Shown here: piece after piece, positions 46,984 to 64,000 of the stretch
How the letters are laid out: each line of letters opens with the position of its first letter
Position numbering within the stretch: position 1 is the stretch's first letter
Position numbers and translations under genes: made by a program
The notes under the pieces: generated by a model
The model's input: the letters and a program-made list of their open reading frames with translations, nothing else
Database searches by the model: none
Told to the model about the DNA's origin: nothing
Assembly (NCBI GenBank): GCA_011037195.1
Contig: JAAEAF010003177.1
Coordinates: 52,923 to 116,922 of the forward strand
DNA from: Triatoma infestans
Taxonomy: Eukaryota; Arthropoda; Insecta; Hemiptera; Reduviidae
Reading direction: 5' to 3'
Length of the DNA: 64,000 bases

Positions 46984-47328
46984 AATTACTGCAAAAATTT
47001 TTAGTGACTGTAATCCAAGCCGAACGAAAAATGGCAAAAAAGTTACAGGATGGTTATAAGATGAAATAAACAGCTGATCGGTTTTTTGCGAATTACCTAT
47101 CCGAGAAATATTCAAATCGTGTCAAATAAATTAATTTTTTAGATTTAAATGGGAGTTTTAAAAAAATATTTTTCAAAAGTGCTTTGAATTTTTAGTAACC
47201 TGATTAAATATAAAATCCATTGTGCAACATGATGGCAGGTACTGAGAGCAGCCGGTAGGAGTGGTGGTGTCACTCTCCAGTAGGGTTAAATTTGTCAATT
47301 TTATTGTTTTAATTTTTTAAGTACAGAC
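46984..47328. promoter_or_regulatory. Divergent promoter between UQCR10 and ACTR1
   Basis: 345 bp separate two head-to-head start codons, both of housekeeping genes, so a shared bidirectional promoter is likely. A GC-richer patch at 47233-47285 is the probable core. No TATA box or DRE octamer is seen. Confidence 0.5.
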
Positions 47329-52308
<4,980 letters not shown>

Positions 52309-53600
52309 GATCTTTTTTATTCAATTGCAACAATTTCATCATTGTTATCGCAATTATTGTTACACACTGGACATATTATTGCGGACAAAATGTTGTATAA
52401 ATCAATTTTTTAAATTAAAAAAAAAAAGCTTTTGCAAGTTAAGGTCAAAATGAAGAGAGAAAGAAAAACAAAAATGACAAACCAGAAAAATAGTTAAATT
52501 TTTTGTCTTTTTCCCTCAGGTGTGAAAAATGTTAAGCTGTGCAGTGTTTGTGTACATACCTGAATAGGAGATTTTTTTCTTTTTAGAAAAGACAGCAGCA
52601 TATATAGGAGGGGAAAAATGAACAATATTTTTTTTATAAGAATACAGTGGTGAAGTATATCGTTGGTAGTACGAAGGCACAATCTTATAAAAATATCTTT
52701 TTAATTCAAAAGCTCGTTTCAAATGACGTCCCTTTACCTTTCTTTCCTCCCTGTCGTAACAACATAGAACATATGAAGTGCAATTATATACTATTTGTGA
52801 ATACGTTGCATAATGTAAATATATGTTGTATTTGCACTATTTTTTTTTTTTTTATAAATTATAATTTTTTTTATAAGTATATATTTATATTATTTTTGTT
52901 ACTTATTTTATTATTATTTGTGCATTTATTATATTGTAAAATTTCATAATTTAATTTACTTTAGCTTTCACCTTTCGTTACTAAGAAAAATAATCATTTA
53001 AGCACGCTATTTTATGCTTAAGAAATGAAATTATAAGTAAAACTTAGAAAGCTCTCCGGTCTATTGAGGTTCTTCTTTAATTTTTAACAAACTAAATGTA
53101 ACCAAAGTGTCACGAAATAATAATAAATTATCAGAGACAAAAGCAAGTGTGATTATGGAAAAAAAAAATAGAATGAGTATTAGATGTTAATAATTTATGC
53201 TTATTTATGATTTTTTTTAAAACAAAAAATAAATTATCTTTCTACAAATTTTTTTGTTCATAAATCCTTTTTAAAGATTTAATTACAGAAACTTATTAAA
53301 AACTACAAAACATTAACTATAATATGAGTAGGTGATAAACAGCCTATGCCTATGCCATGCCCTTTGGCTCGTTATCGCAAATTTGTTCCCTTTTCTTTTC
53401 TTGCATTTACTAGAGGAAAATATATTTAAATGGTAAAACCAGTCTAACTTTTGGTATAGAACTACCACAAATGTTTAGACTCGAAATTTTAAAAAATAAG
53501 TTATTTATGTGGTAACAAAATGGTAGAAGTTCTGGGGGATATCTCCAAAACCTAGTACCTAGTATTGCGATCGTTTCAAGTTGTTCAAATTGAGATTACA
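52309..53600. other. ACTR1 3' UTR and AT-rich spacer
   Basis: No gene recognised. Several AATAAA-type signals occur, for example 53122-53127, and the first part is presumably the ACTR1 3' UTR. A 100-codon open frame at 52647-52949 is a low-complexity AT artefact. Confidence 0.4.
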
Positions 53601-54390
53601 CAGGAAGTACATCTTTTGAGGTTTACTGAGTAAAAATGTGTATGATAAAAAAATATCTCAAAAATCGCAGGAAGTTCAAACCTGGTATTCCGATTAAGGA
53701 ATTATCACCGCCTCTAAAACACAAAGTTTCGTGCAAAATGCATCAACCGAAAGTGGGACATTATTGAATGCTTTATACAGTTTTTTGTGATTTACTCGAA
53801 AACACCTCCAACGATTTTCTCAAATTTCGTTTACTATTTACACACAAAATATCTATTACTTTTATTTTGAAACATTTTCCCAGAAAAATGGATTTTATGG
53901 TGGATTAAGTGGGAAATAACCTTTAGTAAATATATATAATATTAATATACATTACAAGCATTGCTAGAATTTCAAATTTGAAGAAAATCGGTTCACAGGA
54001 AGGACGACTTTACCAGAATGAGTTGAGTTTTTGAATTTTTTCGAAAGCCGCAATAATGATTTCGTTTAAACTTGGAATGCTAAGGCACAGTTATAAATCT
54101 ATCACTTTTATTTATATTTTCCCACAAAAATAGATTTTTTTTTTTTTTAGTTTTGCAGTATTTGTGCTGTTAAATTTCAAATGTAATTGGAATTTGTTCA
54201 ATGTTGTTATTGACGCTCTCTTTTGGTCACTAGTAATTACCGGAGTAGATGCTTGTCTCCCACCACCTCTGATATACATAAGGGATAAATAAGTAAAATT
54301 GAAGTTTAAAGTAAATTTCTCATTTTATACATAGAAGTATTAACAGGAGTAAGAGAAAGTTTGTATGAATTTCACACCAGATATTTTTGT
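53600..54390 (+). repeat. Dispersed ~1-kb repeat, copy 5
   Basis: ATCTCAAAAATCGCAGGAAGT, CAAACCTGGTATTCCGATTA and CCTCCAACGATTTTCT follow in the reference order. AAGAAAATCGGTTCAC comes next, and GGAGTAAGAGAAAGTTTGTAT with TTTCACACCAGATATTT closes it at about 54349-54387. Confidence 0.6.
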
Positions 54391-54784
54391 TATATAATTA
54401 GTTGACACTCCTATTTTTTTTTTTTTTTTTTTTAATGGATACATATATTTTGGATTAAATCTTTATTTAATAACTTTTACTTGTACTAATGGGAGAAATC
54501 AAAATAGAAAATTAGTTAACTGGCATTCAAGAAATCACTAAAAATGTTTTATTTTTTTACCACTAATCCATTGAGCACTGTTTATACTTCTTTTGCAATA
54601 ATTAAGTTTAAGATGCTATGAAGTTGCATTTTTCTGATTTTCTGTGAGAAATTTGTAAAAAAATATTTCTTGAAAGATTTTTAAAGAAATCCAAATGGAA
54701 GATTTTATCCTTCTCGCATAATATTGTCCAAATTAATATATTTACTTCAAAAACATTTTTGCAACAATAGACCTTAATCAGAAA

Positions 54785-54960
54785 CATTTTCCGTGGTAGC
54801 CTGCTTCATTTTGTGATCACCGGTTTCGGGCGTTCGCCCATCTTCAGGATGCGTTTATCAGACAGTGTGAAGTGTTTATCAGACAATGAAGCCAGGTTAC
54901 TATGGAAAATGTCTTTGATACTTTCCAGCTTTGCGGAACCAACCACCACAATAATAGACC
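54785..54960 (-). mobile_element. Penelope-type relic, hammerhead-like copy with disrupted cleavage site
   Basis: Minus strand: CATC-CTGAAGA, GGGCG-AA-CGCCC and GAAACCGGT match the 16736 copy. The sequence after GGT is GATCAC, so the GTC triplet and the GATG strand of helix I are lost. The GGTTGGTTCCGCAAAGC end matches at 54947-54931. The CTTTGATACTTTCCAGC flank is conserved. Confidence 0.65.
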
Positions 54961-54989
54961 TTAATATCTGGTATTTTATCCAGCATTGC

Positions 54990-57680
54990 GGACCCATCCA
55001 TACATAGGAGTAACAGTATAATAAATTTGAAATGACCCTTCAGAGGAAAGCGTAATATCACAGCGGTCCAAAGCCAAGTAATAAACATTATCTCGAAAAT
55101 GTTTCGGACAAAAATGAGAATTCTTCGTATTTTTAGTAAGTGCAGCAAATTTAAAGAAGCACTTTCGAGAAAATCACAAAAACTGAAAAAAAAAAATCAG
55201 AAAGACGCAGTTCCTGTTTTCTTCATTCTTGGAATTAAGATAACACTTTCAATTGTAAAAGTAGTAAAACTTTACATTCAAATGCATAAAGACTGGCTAG
55301 ATCTGCAAAGATGATTAGATTAGCTAGTACGACCCTAAGATACACAGTAGTTGTCAACGATAGTTGTCCAATATAAGACCAGAAATTTTCCGTTAGTTTT
55401 GGCTTAAGGCAAGAAAACCCTAGCATCTCCTGTACTCTTTAACTTAATCCTAGGGATGCCTGTACATATATTGCTATAAGTCCTGGAGGCAGCATTTATA
55501 ATCTGACCTACGCCGACGAAGACACTCTAATAACAAGATCTGCAGCAGCAATAAGAACACCTTATGCAGAGTTCGATGAATGTGTAGCGCATGGGGGTCC
55601 ACAAGAAAATGTGGAAAAAACCAAGAATATGGTGATCACAATAAAGGCAAGGAACTTTGGTAAACTGGAAGTCGGGCAACAACGCTTTGAAGGTCAAGAA
55701 AAATATTCAGGCCAAAAACAAGTAATCCTAGACATACATAAAGAAGCAGGATTGAAGCGTGAAATGAATGTCTGGACGCTTCAACTCACTTATTAGTAAT
55801 AAGTATAGCTCTAGGTATATCAAAATCACTTTGTATAAGACCATTCTTAGACCCGGCCTCGCCGAATGTTCGAATGCTTAGATACTGACTAAGCAGAGGA
55901 GTGGAGATCGAACGCCTGAGACAGGAGACAGAAGATAGCCGAATACTAAGCTAAGGGAGCTTTTAGAGAACGATCTTGTTGCAAAATAAAGCTGGGTTGC
56001 GTTGGTTTAGACACCTCCAGGATAGAAACAGAAAGACACCCTAGAGATAGGAGACTAAGCTGAGATGGTTACAAGATAAGTAATGAGGAAGAAAAACTAT
56101 AGACAGAGATAGCTAGAACATTCTGCTAAGGACCGTTCTGAAAGGAGGGTAAGGACCGTAGAGTGTGGAAAAAGAAGGAAATCTTTATTACAAAGTAATG
56201 ATACTTCGGACAAAAAACCTAAATTCACCGCTCCCACACAAAACCCCTTACAATGAATTTTCCCTGAATAATGTTTCAAATAAAAGTGATAGATTATCAT
56301 TGGAACTTTTTTCGAGATTTCTTGAAAAAAAAAAAGTGTTTTATTCCAGTATCTATAAGATTTTGAACGAAACTTTTGTCAGATCTCCTGCCGATATTTA
56401 TATGAGAAATCTAGTTGAACGTTCGGCGATTTTTCCTTTTTTAAGCAAAGCTGTTCACGAATTCAAAAGATCGGCCACTTTCACAGATAATATTCTGAAA
56501 AGTATGTTTTCGAATCCAAAGGATTTCAAGCAGATTTTCCGATAAACAAATTTCGAAAGTTTTACACGTACAAAAGTGAAATTTCTCTTAATAAACTAAT
56601 AAGGTATTATCGAGAAAAACGCGGAAACAATAAAAACAACCGTTCAGGAAATTCGCATTTACATTCAATCGATTTTCTTATAACTCTGGAATTTTTAGCA
56701 ACAAATTTAGTAAGCATTAACATTATAAAGGTGTTTGAACAGTAAATGCACTGTAATGACACTTTAGAAGGAAGCCTAATGGGGGGGGTACTCGAAACCC
56801 CTATTTCAATTTGCTCTGCAAAAATGTTTTGAATAAAAATGGCAAGTCTACAGCTAGCCATTTTTCAACAAAACCACAAAAAAAAAAAAAATGATAAATA
56901 CGTTCAGTAAAATGGTACGTTGTGTAATTTTTGACAGATACAAATCTGTAGGATCCTCTGTGTAGTGGAAGAACGAAATGAAAAAATAGTAGTTTTGGAA
57001 AATAGTTTAGTAAAATATTTTTGTGAAAATTAGCTAGTTCAAATAGTGTATTTTAGTGATGGGGATAGAGCCAGGTACTACAATCTAGGTCAATGCAAAC
57101 CAAGAGACAAAGGGCAAGAAACAGTTAGGGTAAAACAATAAAACTCCCTCCAGACATACCAGCATTATTTGAAAGGATTTGAACTATGAAGAGAAGACAT
57201 TCCTTCACGACAGTCCGAAAAAGACACCGAAGCAGAACACTTCAGGAATCAGTGCCAGATATAAGTTAAAACATAAGAGTTTATTCCAACTAATTTCAGT
57301 ATACTTATAAGCATATTATTGTGATATTGTAAAGATTAAATTCTTTTAAAGAATAATATATTTATTTCAAAACAGTGGTGCTCTCTTGATTATTACTAAT
57401 ACTTCTCTCTTAAACATATAAATTTACAAGCCTTTTACAAAACCGCTCAAGCCACTACAAGCTACCACTACACTACAACACATCTCATCACACCAAATAC
57501 ATTTCATATGGTACACAAACGGAATATCAAGTTTGAACTTCTTGCAATTTTTCATTTTTTGAAAATAACTTATTCGAATATCGGGGACCCCAAAATAGTC
57601 TTTGTGAGGAAAACTCAATCGAAAATTTTATATGATCTCAATTTTTCAGAGAAAGTAAAAAGAAAATGTCAAACTCCAGG
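54990..57680. repeat. Broken, nested copies of the dispersed ~1-kb repeat
   Basis: Family segments occur at about 55020-55200, 56195-56300, 56740-56930 and 57500-57680. Recognisable blocks include AAACGGAATATCAAGTTTGAA at 57517 and the GGAAAACTCAATCGAAAATTTTA end at 57608. A LINE splits the array at about 55440-56185. Segments at 56300-56545 and 57060-57360 are not explained by the family. Confidence 0.5.
55440..56185 (+). mobile_element. Decayed LINE fragment (reverse transcriptase region)
   Basis: SIYNLTYADEDTLITRSAA at about 55494-55550 is a variant of the YADD catalytic box with its usual flank. KTKNMVITIKARNF follows at about 55620 as the 'EKTK-MV' block, and TLYKTILRPGLAECSN at about 55830 matches the 'YKT-I-P-L-YG' block. 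Frame breaks and stops are frequent. The catalytic second Asp is changed to Glu. Likely RTE/CR1-type. Confidence 0.6.
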
Positions 57681-58462
57681 TAAAAAAAAAAAAAGTCAAA
57701 AATTCTTAGTTTTAGAGGTGTCATAAATAATGAAGCTTGTAATAATGTATAAAATCTGCTTTAATAAAATAGTTATTAATTTTTGGAAGTAGATGACACA
57801 TTTAGGATAAAATGGCATTACTTTTATAATAAAAAAATATAATAAAATGACATATAAATTACTTCTGCTAACTAAAATGTGCGATTCTAAAATTGTAATG
57901 ATTATTATAAAAATAATATACAAATTTTTCTAAAGACTATTTTCGTAGACTGGAAATCAAACTAGAAGAAATAGTCTTGAGATGCCACAGCAAGAAAATA
58001 TTCTAAGCTGTTTTTTACAAAGTGTTTAGTTTTTATTTTAGCCAGGAACTCTTTTTTTTTCCTAAGATTTTTCTCTAATATCAAGTTGCGTTTTATTTTC
58101 AATTTTTCATTAAGCTTGAAAAGGCACAATATTTCCAAATTTTCTTCTGTAAAGATTGTTTAGATGCACAGCACTATACATTATAGTAAAATGGAATATA
58201 ATAACAGCTCAATTTAAATTTAACACTACCATACAGTTTGTAATAATTTATCACAGCTAATATATTAATTTTAATTGCACTATATACACTATAAAATCTC
58301 CTATTAATAAAAATCAATACAAATACATTGTTAAAAAATTAAATAATTGAGTATGGCTCGGTATAAATAGAAATAAAAATTAATAAAAACTTGAAAATAT
58401 AAATCCTATCTGTGTAGATACAACCATTTTGCTAAACTTGGTTGATATTGCTGATAAGAATA
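57681..58462. other. AT-rich spacer and 3' UTR of the CSPP1-like gene
   Basis: No gene recognised. The part nearest 58462 is presumably the 3' UTR of the minus-strand gene. TTTATT (minus AATAAA) occurs, for example, at 58033-58038. Confidence 0.4.
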
Positions 58463-61400
58463 TCAGGAATCATTTTTTTTTAATCTTTGCTCTAATAATT
58501 GATGTTCTATTGCTAATTTTCGCCTAAATTCTCCCAATTGAGTCAGAATATTCCTTTGCGATGGTATTTGTTTATTTAGACGTTCGTTAACTGTTGGTCT
58601 GCTAATGTCGTTCACAAAACTTGTAGGGGCCTGGAAAAATATATTTATATAGATATACTTAAATGAAAAAGAAAGTAAAAAAAAATAAAGCTGATAGATA
58701 TAATATCCATGCCATTATTACGCAGGATTTTTTTTTACTATAAACTAGTTCCATACTTGGGTAGAGTCGGTATATGTCTGTGGATAATAAATTGTCTCTC
58801 AACAACTCTATACATAAAAAAGTTCGCATCATTGAAAAGTAATCAATTTCAAGTTCTGCAATTTTTTATTAAAAAAATATAAAACAAATTTTATCTCGAC
58901 TGTTTACAGATAATAGACTTTCACGAACCTGAGACAAAAAAGGCGCACTTTATATCCAAGACTGGATTAAGCCCAAGAAATATGAAAAAGGGTTAATTTA
59001 ACTCCTTTGAAACAAAAAAAATTCCTATTACTCAGTCTCTTTTCAAAACTGTTATAGAGACAAAGCTAAACTAACTGATTTTACTTATAGCATTTGTATT
59101 CACAAAACAAATTGTAATTTCTATCTAAACTGTAATTTCTATACTATAAAGCTTGCAACTCATTTACACAAAATAACTTAGTTTTGTCTTTTGTCTGGCT
59201 ATAAGTATTGCATCTAGTTTTAACGTTTTATATGTTGCATTTACAAACAGCAGTCTGTTGCTATTATTCTTTTCTATTTAATGAAAATAAGATGACAAAA
59301 TTTGCCACATGGATTCTTTGTGATTCGGACTGTAAAACGGGTAAGTTCATTCAGGTTCAGGGAGCATCAAATCAGATTGTTCTAGTAAAAACTCAAAAAT
59401 GGAAATCAGACTTGTTAGAAACTGGGACCTTTACAACTTCAGAGAAATTAAAAATATAGACAATTCGGAAAAAATATGAAAATTTTCTGTTGAAATTGTA
59501 ACAGCTTACCTTCCACTGTTCCTCAAGAAACTTAGGATTTTTTTTTAATAACATATCCGTTTGAAGTGCAGGTATAACTGGAGATGGTGATCTGTTAGTC
59601 TCTTGTTGAATGCTGGGTGAACAATTTGATGGCACGACATGATTGGTAGGGAAATTTAACAATTCATCAGCTATTTCTGCAGATTGATGTCCCATTGATG
59701 GTCCTGATGAAGGCTGCTGATGATTCACTAAATGAAAATTTAAACTAAGCAATTTCCCAGAGATTTCTTTCAATAGAAATCAAACTTGCAATAATTTGAG
59801 AATCTTGAAATTCTTCAAAAAATCTAATATAAAAAAGAGTCACGGCTTTTCCTTATTGCAATTCCCATTCCAAAAAAACAGCTTTATTCCAAGTTATTTT
59901 TCAACTAATATATTTTTCTAAATAATATGTAGATGGTGAAACCAATAAATACAAAAATGAAGGGAAGCTTAACAAATTACTCAAATCTCTCTTACTCCTG
60001 TTGATATATTATATATAAAATGAAACAACAAATTTTGCTCATTTGTCCTAACTAAACAAAGAGGGGCACAAGTATGGTAAAGAAATTGTAGCCGTTTCAG
60101 AGAAAATTCCAAAATAATCAAGAATCAATTCTGTAAAGTCTTACTTGCGGTTAACCGATTAACTTGTTAATTTCTCATATTCCTGGTAAGAGAAAGTATT
60201 GCGATCGTGCCAGATTTTTAAAATAATTGAGTTTTTACCGGAAATCTACATATGTTTTGTGGTCTTAGGAATACGAACAAAATGTTTTTTAGCGAATTAT
60301 TTGCGTGTTTAATGAATGTTTTTTTTTTTTCCGCTTTTCATAATTTTCTCAAAAACAGCTGCAACGATTTTCATTAAACTTCGTATACTATCTACATCTA
60401 CACACATAACTGCTTATCACTTTTATTTGAAATATTTTACCGGGAAATTTTAATTTTTTGGGGGGATACTGGGGAATAGTAGAGTTAAGTGTTCCTCTAA
60501 ACTATCACTTCATATATTATATGATATTAATCCACATTAAAAGCAAATTTCGAAAAATCCTTTCTCATGTTTAGCGGATTACCTTAAATTCCCGATAAAA
60601 ACTCAATTTCAAAAATCTGATCTTAATGGAATATTTCCATGTACATTAAGAGAAACTAAAGTTTAAATATTATATTAAGCCCAAAATAGAAGGGTTCTTA
60701 ACCTGTTCTCAGCGATGACTGGCCAATAGATGGGCCATATCTTTCCCATGGTAAATTTGACTTTTCTTCTTTAATCACTGGTTTCGAATCAAATCGCTTT
60801 TCAGTTGATCCCATAATTGCTTCATCGCGCGCATAATGTGGTGACAATAAATTAACTCCTGGACCAAGTGCTAAAACTGCTGCTTCATCGTTAGTTTCAT
60901 TATAGCCTCTTCTTAATTCACCAGATTTGGCAGTTAACACATTCTGTTTATCGGCTTCTAATAGAGGAGCAACGTCCAGCATTGGTGATCTAATTAATGT
61001 ACCCTTAGGTGCTGAAAATTCAGTTCTACTTCTGGTACTAACCTAAAATATATACCAAAAGAAGCAATATATTATAAAATAATATACTGTTATGTTTGTT
61101 AGTGAAAACTAATCTCACTTGCGCTCGTAAAAAAAATGCAATTGCAATAGTGTAACATATTTCAACGTACAATTACAATTACGCAAATTACAATATGTTC
61201 TAGTTTCATCAGTTCACAATATTTACTGAACAATTGCCAATACAGACTGCATACCACAACATGTACGCTACAGTTCGAATGACAAATTATAAAAGATCGC
61301 AATCATACACCTGTACTTCAGAGATTAGAAATGATATTTAAATAAAAGAAGTGAAGTAGTCACTTCTTCGGGGACCTTAACTACATTGTCATATCCCTGC

Positions 61401-64000
61401 CTTATACTACTTATACTGAACTCCTAACACTAATACAATACCCATTGTATGTGCAGAAGTAGTTAAAAGTGTCAAATAAATTTGGCTCGTACCCACCAGA
61501 AATTCTAGCTTACTAAAACCCTCAAGCTGAACACATTACACTTTGTTTACATTTCACACTTTTAGGCCGCACTGGATTTGGCTTTATATTTATAGTCAAT
61601 CCTTTTAATAATTAACATTTAAAACAGATTCACAAACCGGACTATTAGAAGACTGTGATGTAAACCGCTTCTGTAATACTCTTCTGGAACGTGTAGCCCT
61701 ATGCTGACTTTCCTCTTCTTCCGGTTGCTGCAATCTTTTCTGCCTTTCTTGTCTCTTTAACTCTTTAGATTCCAATTCTAACTCTTCCAAGCGCTTTCGT
61801 AGTATTTCTTCTTGTGCTTTCCTCTATATATATAAAAGTAAAATATATCTTTTAATGCGGAAGATTAAAATGCAGCTTATTTATTACGTAAGAGGTGTAT
61901 TAAAGAAAATAGAGATAGTTCTAACTAATCTTTAAATAAAATGAAAAAAAAAAGTTATGAAAATCAGAAAATAATCTCAAATCTACAAATATATAGAAAC
62001 GAAAAAGAATGGCTTTATTCAGAACAAGAAAATACCTGCTGCATCCAATCACATTTCTTATTCTGTTCTTTAACATATTCCAACCTAAGCCTTTCAGCTT
62101 GCTCACGAACTCTCTTTTCAATAAGTTCTTCTTCCTGTTTTTCTTTACGCTTTCTTTCCTCTTCTAATCTCTTCTTTTCCTCTATTTGTGCTCGAAGGGC
62201 TTCAGCATAAGCAGCCTGCTTTATCTTTTCATCTGCAAAAAGAAAACTTCATTACTGTAGATTTTCAACAATTTTCTTACAAATTTATGCAATGTAAATC
62301 TTAAATTAGTATAACAGTACAGTAGTAAAGTTAATGAAAACGCTCTAGAGTTAAATTATGAGGAACTATAAATAATTTAACATTTTAAAACACTTACCAC
62401 GAAAAGCTTGATAATTTGTTAAAGGCGGACTTCCATATAGATCCGATAATAATTTCTCTACAAAAAAAAAAAACATTATTCACTTTAATATGAATATGGA
62501 AGCCATTAAAATTGTAAAGATGAACGTATAAATATTTTTTTCAATTTCATATGCTAACTGAGCAAATGTCATCTATATAGACGAATTTTAAATGCCCAAT
62601 ATTTTCTTAAAAATTTAATTTTTACTGAAAATAGTTGTTGGATTAACAGCATTTTAGTTTGTTTGAAACAATCTGAGTCGTCCAATACAGAAGAAATACG
62701 CCCATTTTAACAAATTTCTCATGAAGCATAAATATTCATAGCTCTTTTACTTAAGCAATGCGGTTTCTTTTGTAAAAATAATGAGAAAAATTTTTTTAGG
62801 CTGTCAAAGCTATGAAATATCTAATCAAAGAACATATTTCCATAACAGTTTAGTCTTCTCTCCATTTGCAACAGGATATATGCATGAAAATTTTTAGTGA
62901 TAGAATCTTAATGGAGGAAACAAAATGACTGCTTTTTAGTGGGTCTAAATGATTTTAAGAGTAGTAGGAGCAACGAAAGAACGGGAAAACAACCAGGAGA
63001 CAAACCCAGCGAGAATTGGAAACTTAAAGGATTTATAAATACAGAGGAAGAATAAAAGAAGAACAATGGTTATTGTCCGATATGGTCGGACTGCGGTGAA
63101 TCTGTGAATGTGATGACCCGGGGCTAGATATTTGTTCTAGACCCGGTTTGTTGTTGTTTTTCTTGAGATAGCTATATGGGCTCAGTGGGGCTTTGGATAG
63201 CGTAGGGGCCCATAGACAAATAACAATAATAAAGAGAAACAATTACTTGGGACCTTACGAGCAATTGAAGTTGAGTGCATTCAATTCTTAAAACTGTCGC
63301 TATTGTACACTTTCCTCTTAGAGCAATATGAAAAAGGAGAAAATAATAATATATAACAGAATTTAACCTCTTGGACTAAAATCCATACGCCTCCTTCGTT
63401 GTGGAGAAGTAGTAACCGAATGCACCGGACTATCAAATTCTATTATTTGCGTTTCCTGATATGATGTAGAAGAATCTTCCGAATCCGTTTGGGTGGAAGC
63501 TGAACTCATTCTTGGTCTATGAGGATTGTATTCAGCTCTATAAACGGATGCTATTTCTAAATCGTTATTTTCCTTCGTTGTAGCCTGGAAAAGTATAAAC
63601 TTTATTTCTGCCAAACAATAAAAAAAAAAAAAAAAAAAATTGATTGCTTTGATATATAATTAATTACCATCAAGTTTTTATATTCTCTTCTTCTCTCTTC
63701 TGTAAGCTGTTTTTTCTGCTCTTCGTGTTCACCAATACCGAGTGTTGTTTTTCCTCGATGACTTCCATTCAAAGGAGAATATTCCCCAACTCGGACCATG
63801 TTTTTCTTGAAACAAAAACCAGTCAGATATTTTGACCTAATCGAATTTGGGAACGAAATTATGATAAAATATCTCTGCAAACCATTATAAGGAGACAATT
63901 ATCACTACTTTCACGACGGAAGTTGAATATTACTTACGGAAGTTCCTGTTTGTGGATTTATGTTTTCTTGATTACATGGAGACTTGCACATAGCAACTTC
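58463..64000 (-). CDS. CSPP1-like centrosome/spindle pole protein, 3' part (5' end beyond window)
   Basis: Exons 64000-63938 (partial), 63805-63668, 63584-63368, 62457-62398, 62232-62036, 61823-61638, 61042-60703, 59727-59510 and 58630-58463 join in frame with GT-AG borders, giving the last 528 residues. GEHEEQKKQLTEERRREYKN (about 44-63) is the repeat type seen in CSPP1. A long charged coiled coil follows (EALRAQIEEKKRLEEERKRK, about residues 168-187, through to about 275). The tail is Ser/Pro-rich, with RSPSPVIPALQ and a final helix QLGEFRRKLAIEHQLLEQRL. CSPP1 acts at centrosomes, spindle poles and cilium bases on microtubule organisation. CCDC66 or another coiled-coil protein remains possible, because coiled coils give unspecific similarity. 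Confidence 0.65.
59985..60665 (+). repeat. Dispersed ~1-kb repeat, copy 6 (intron of the CSPP1-like gene)
   Basis: A short inverted fragment (59985-60180, starting CTCTCTTACTCCTG) abuts a forward unit. That unit starts GGTAAGAGAAAGTATTGCGA at 60186 and continues GTGCCAGATTTTT, AGTTTTTACCGGAAATC and the subrepeat block AAAACAGCTGCAACGATTTTC at about 60352. It ends near 60660. Confidence 0.6.
63075..63240 (+). mobile_element. LINE 3'-end fragment (intron of the CSPP1-like gene)
   Basis: GTTCTAGACCCGGTTTGTTG, then TGTTTTTCTTGAGATAGCTAT and GGGGCTTTGGATAGCGTAGG with an AACAATAATAAA tail, match the reverse complement of 35278-35385. The insertion is in the same LINE family. Confidence 0.7.

Noticed and set aside
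46984..47115. N-terminal extension of UQCR10 from the Met at 47115
   Set aside because: These 44 codons do not resemble the family and would nearly double the protein. The region is better read as 5' UTR.
52647..52949. 100-codon open frame after ACTR1
   Set aside because: Translation is low-complexity Phe/Ile/Leu/Tyr text from AT-rich sequence, without splice or family support.

Overview
This is an AT-rich animal nuclear window. Genes have GT-AG introns, small exons and long repeat-filled spacers, and every recognised product is a conserved eukaryotic protein. The tRNA-like SINEs, RNase H-bearing LINEs, Tc1 relics, Penelope-type relics and TATCGATA promoter boxes point to an insect or close arthropod. 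No species can be named.

Layout, left to right. 1-4430 holds an orphan exon-like block (1043-1152) and LINE/Tc1 debris. DNLZ/Zim17 (4431-4868, -) and an intronless DCAF7/WDR68 (5438-6466, +) diverge from a shared 569-bp spacer. A decayed DCAF7 fragment lies near 7836-7972. NOC3L (10294-20511, +, 15 coding exons, 784 codons) sits behind two DRE-type boxes, and its introns hold most of the mobile DNA of that region. REC114 (22183-21047, -, five exons, 182 codons) converges on it. 22.7-30.5 kb is a transposon graveyard: a deleted Tc1 element, LINE ends, a foldback element, a roughly 1-kb dispersed repeat family, and a solo LTR nested in one copy of that family. 30.6-34.3 kb has no recognisable gene and may be 3' UTR. 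A Ser/Pro-rich gene I do not recognise occupies 45509-34347 (-, seven exons, 278 codons). UQCR10 (46983-46807, -) and ACTR1/Arp1 (47329-52308, +, eight exons, 376 codons) share a 345-bp divergent promoter. The window ends in the 3' half of a CSPP1-like centrosomal gene (beyond 64000 down to 58463, -).

The genes are not an operon-like system. They are mostly housekeeping functions: mitochondrial chaperone maintenance and complex III, ribosome biogenesis, dynactin, a WD40 adaptor and spindle poles. REC114 is a meiotic recombination factor. Apart from REC114 and the unrecognised gene, the unusual material is the repeat fraction. It includes six hammerhead-ribozyme-like motifs in Penelope-type relics, one with a complete core in sense orientation inside a NOC3L intron. 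It also includes the dispersed 1-kb family, a foldback element with tRNA-like arms, and two precisely bounded insertions (a 15-bp target duplication around a LINE and a 4-bp one around a solo LTR). Splice sites were placed by eye from frame continuity, GT-AG borders and protein similarity.
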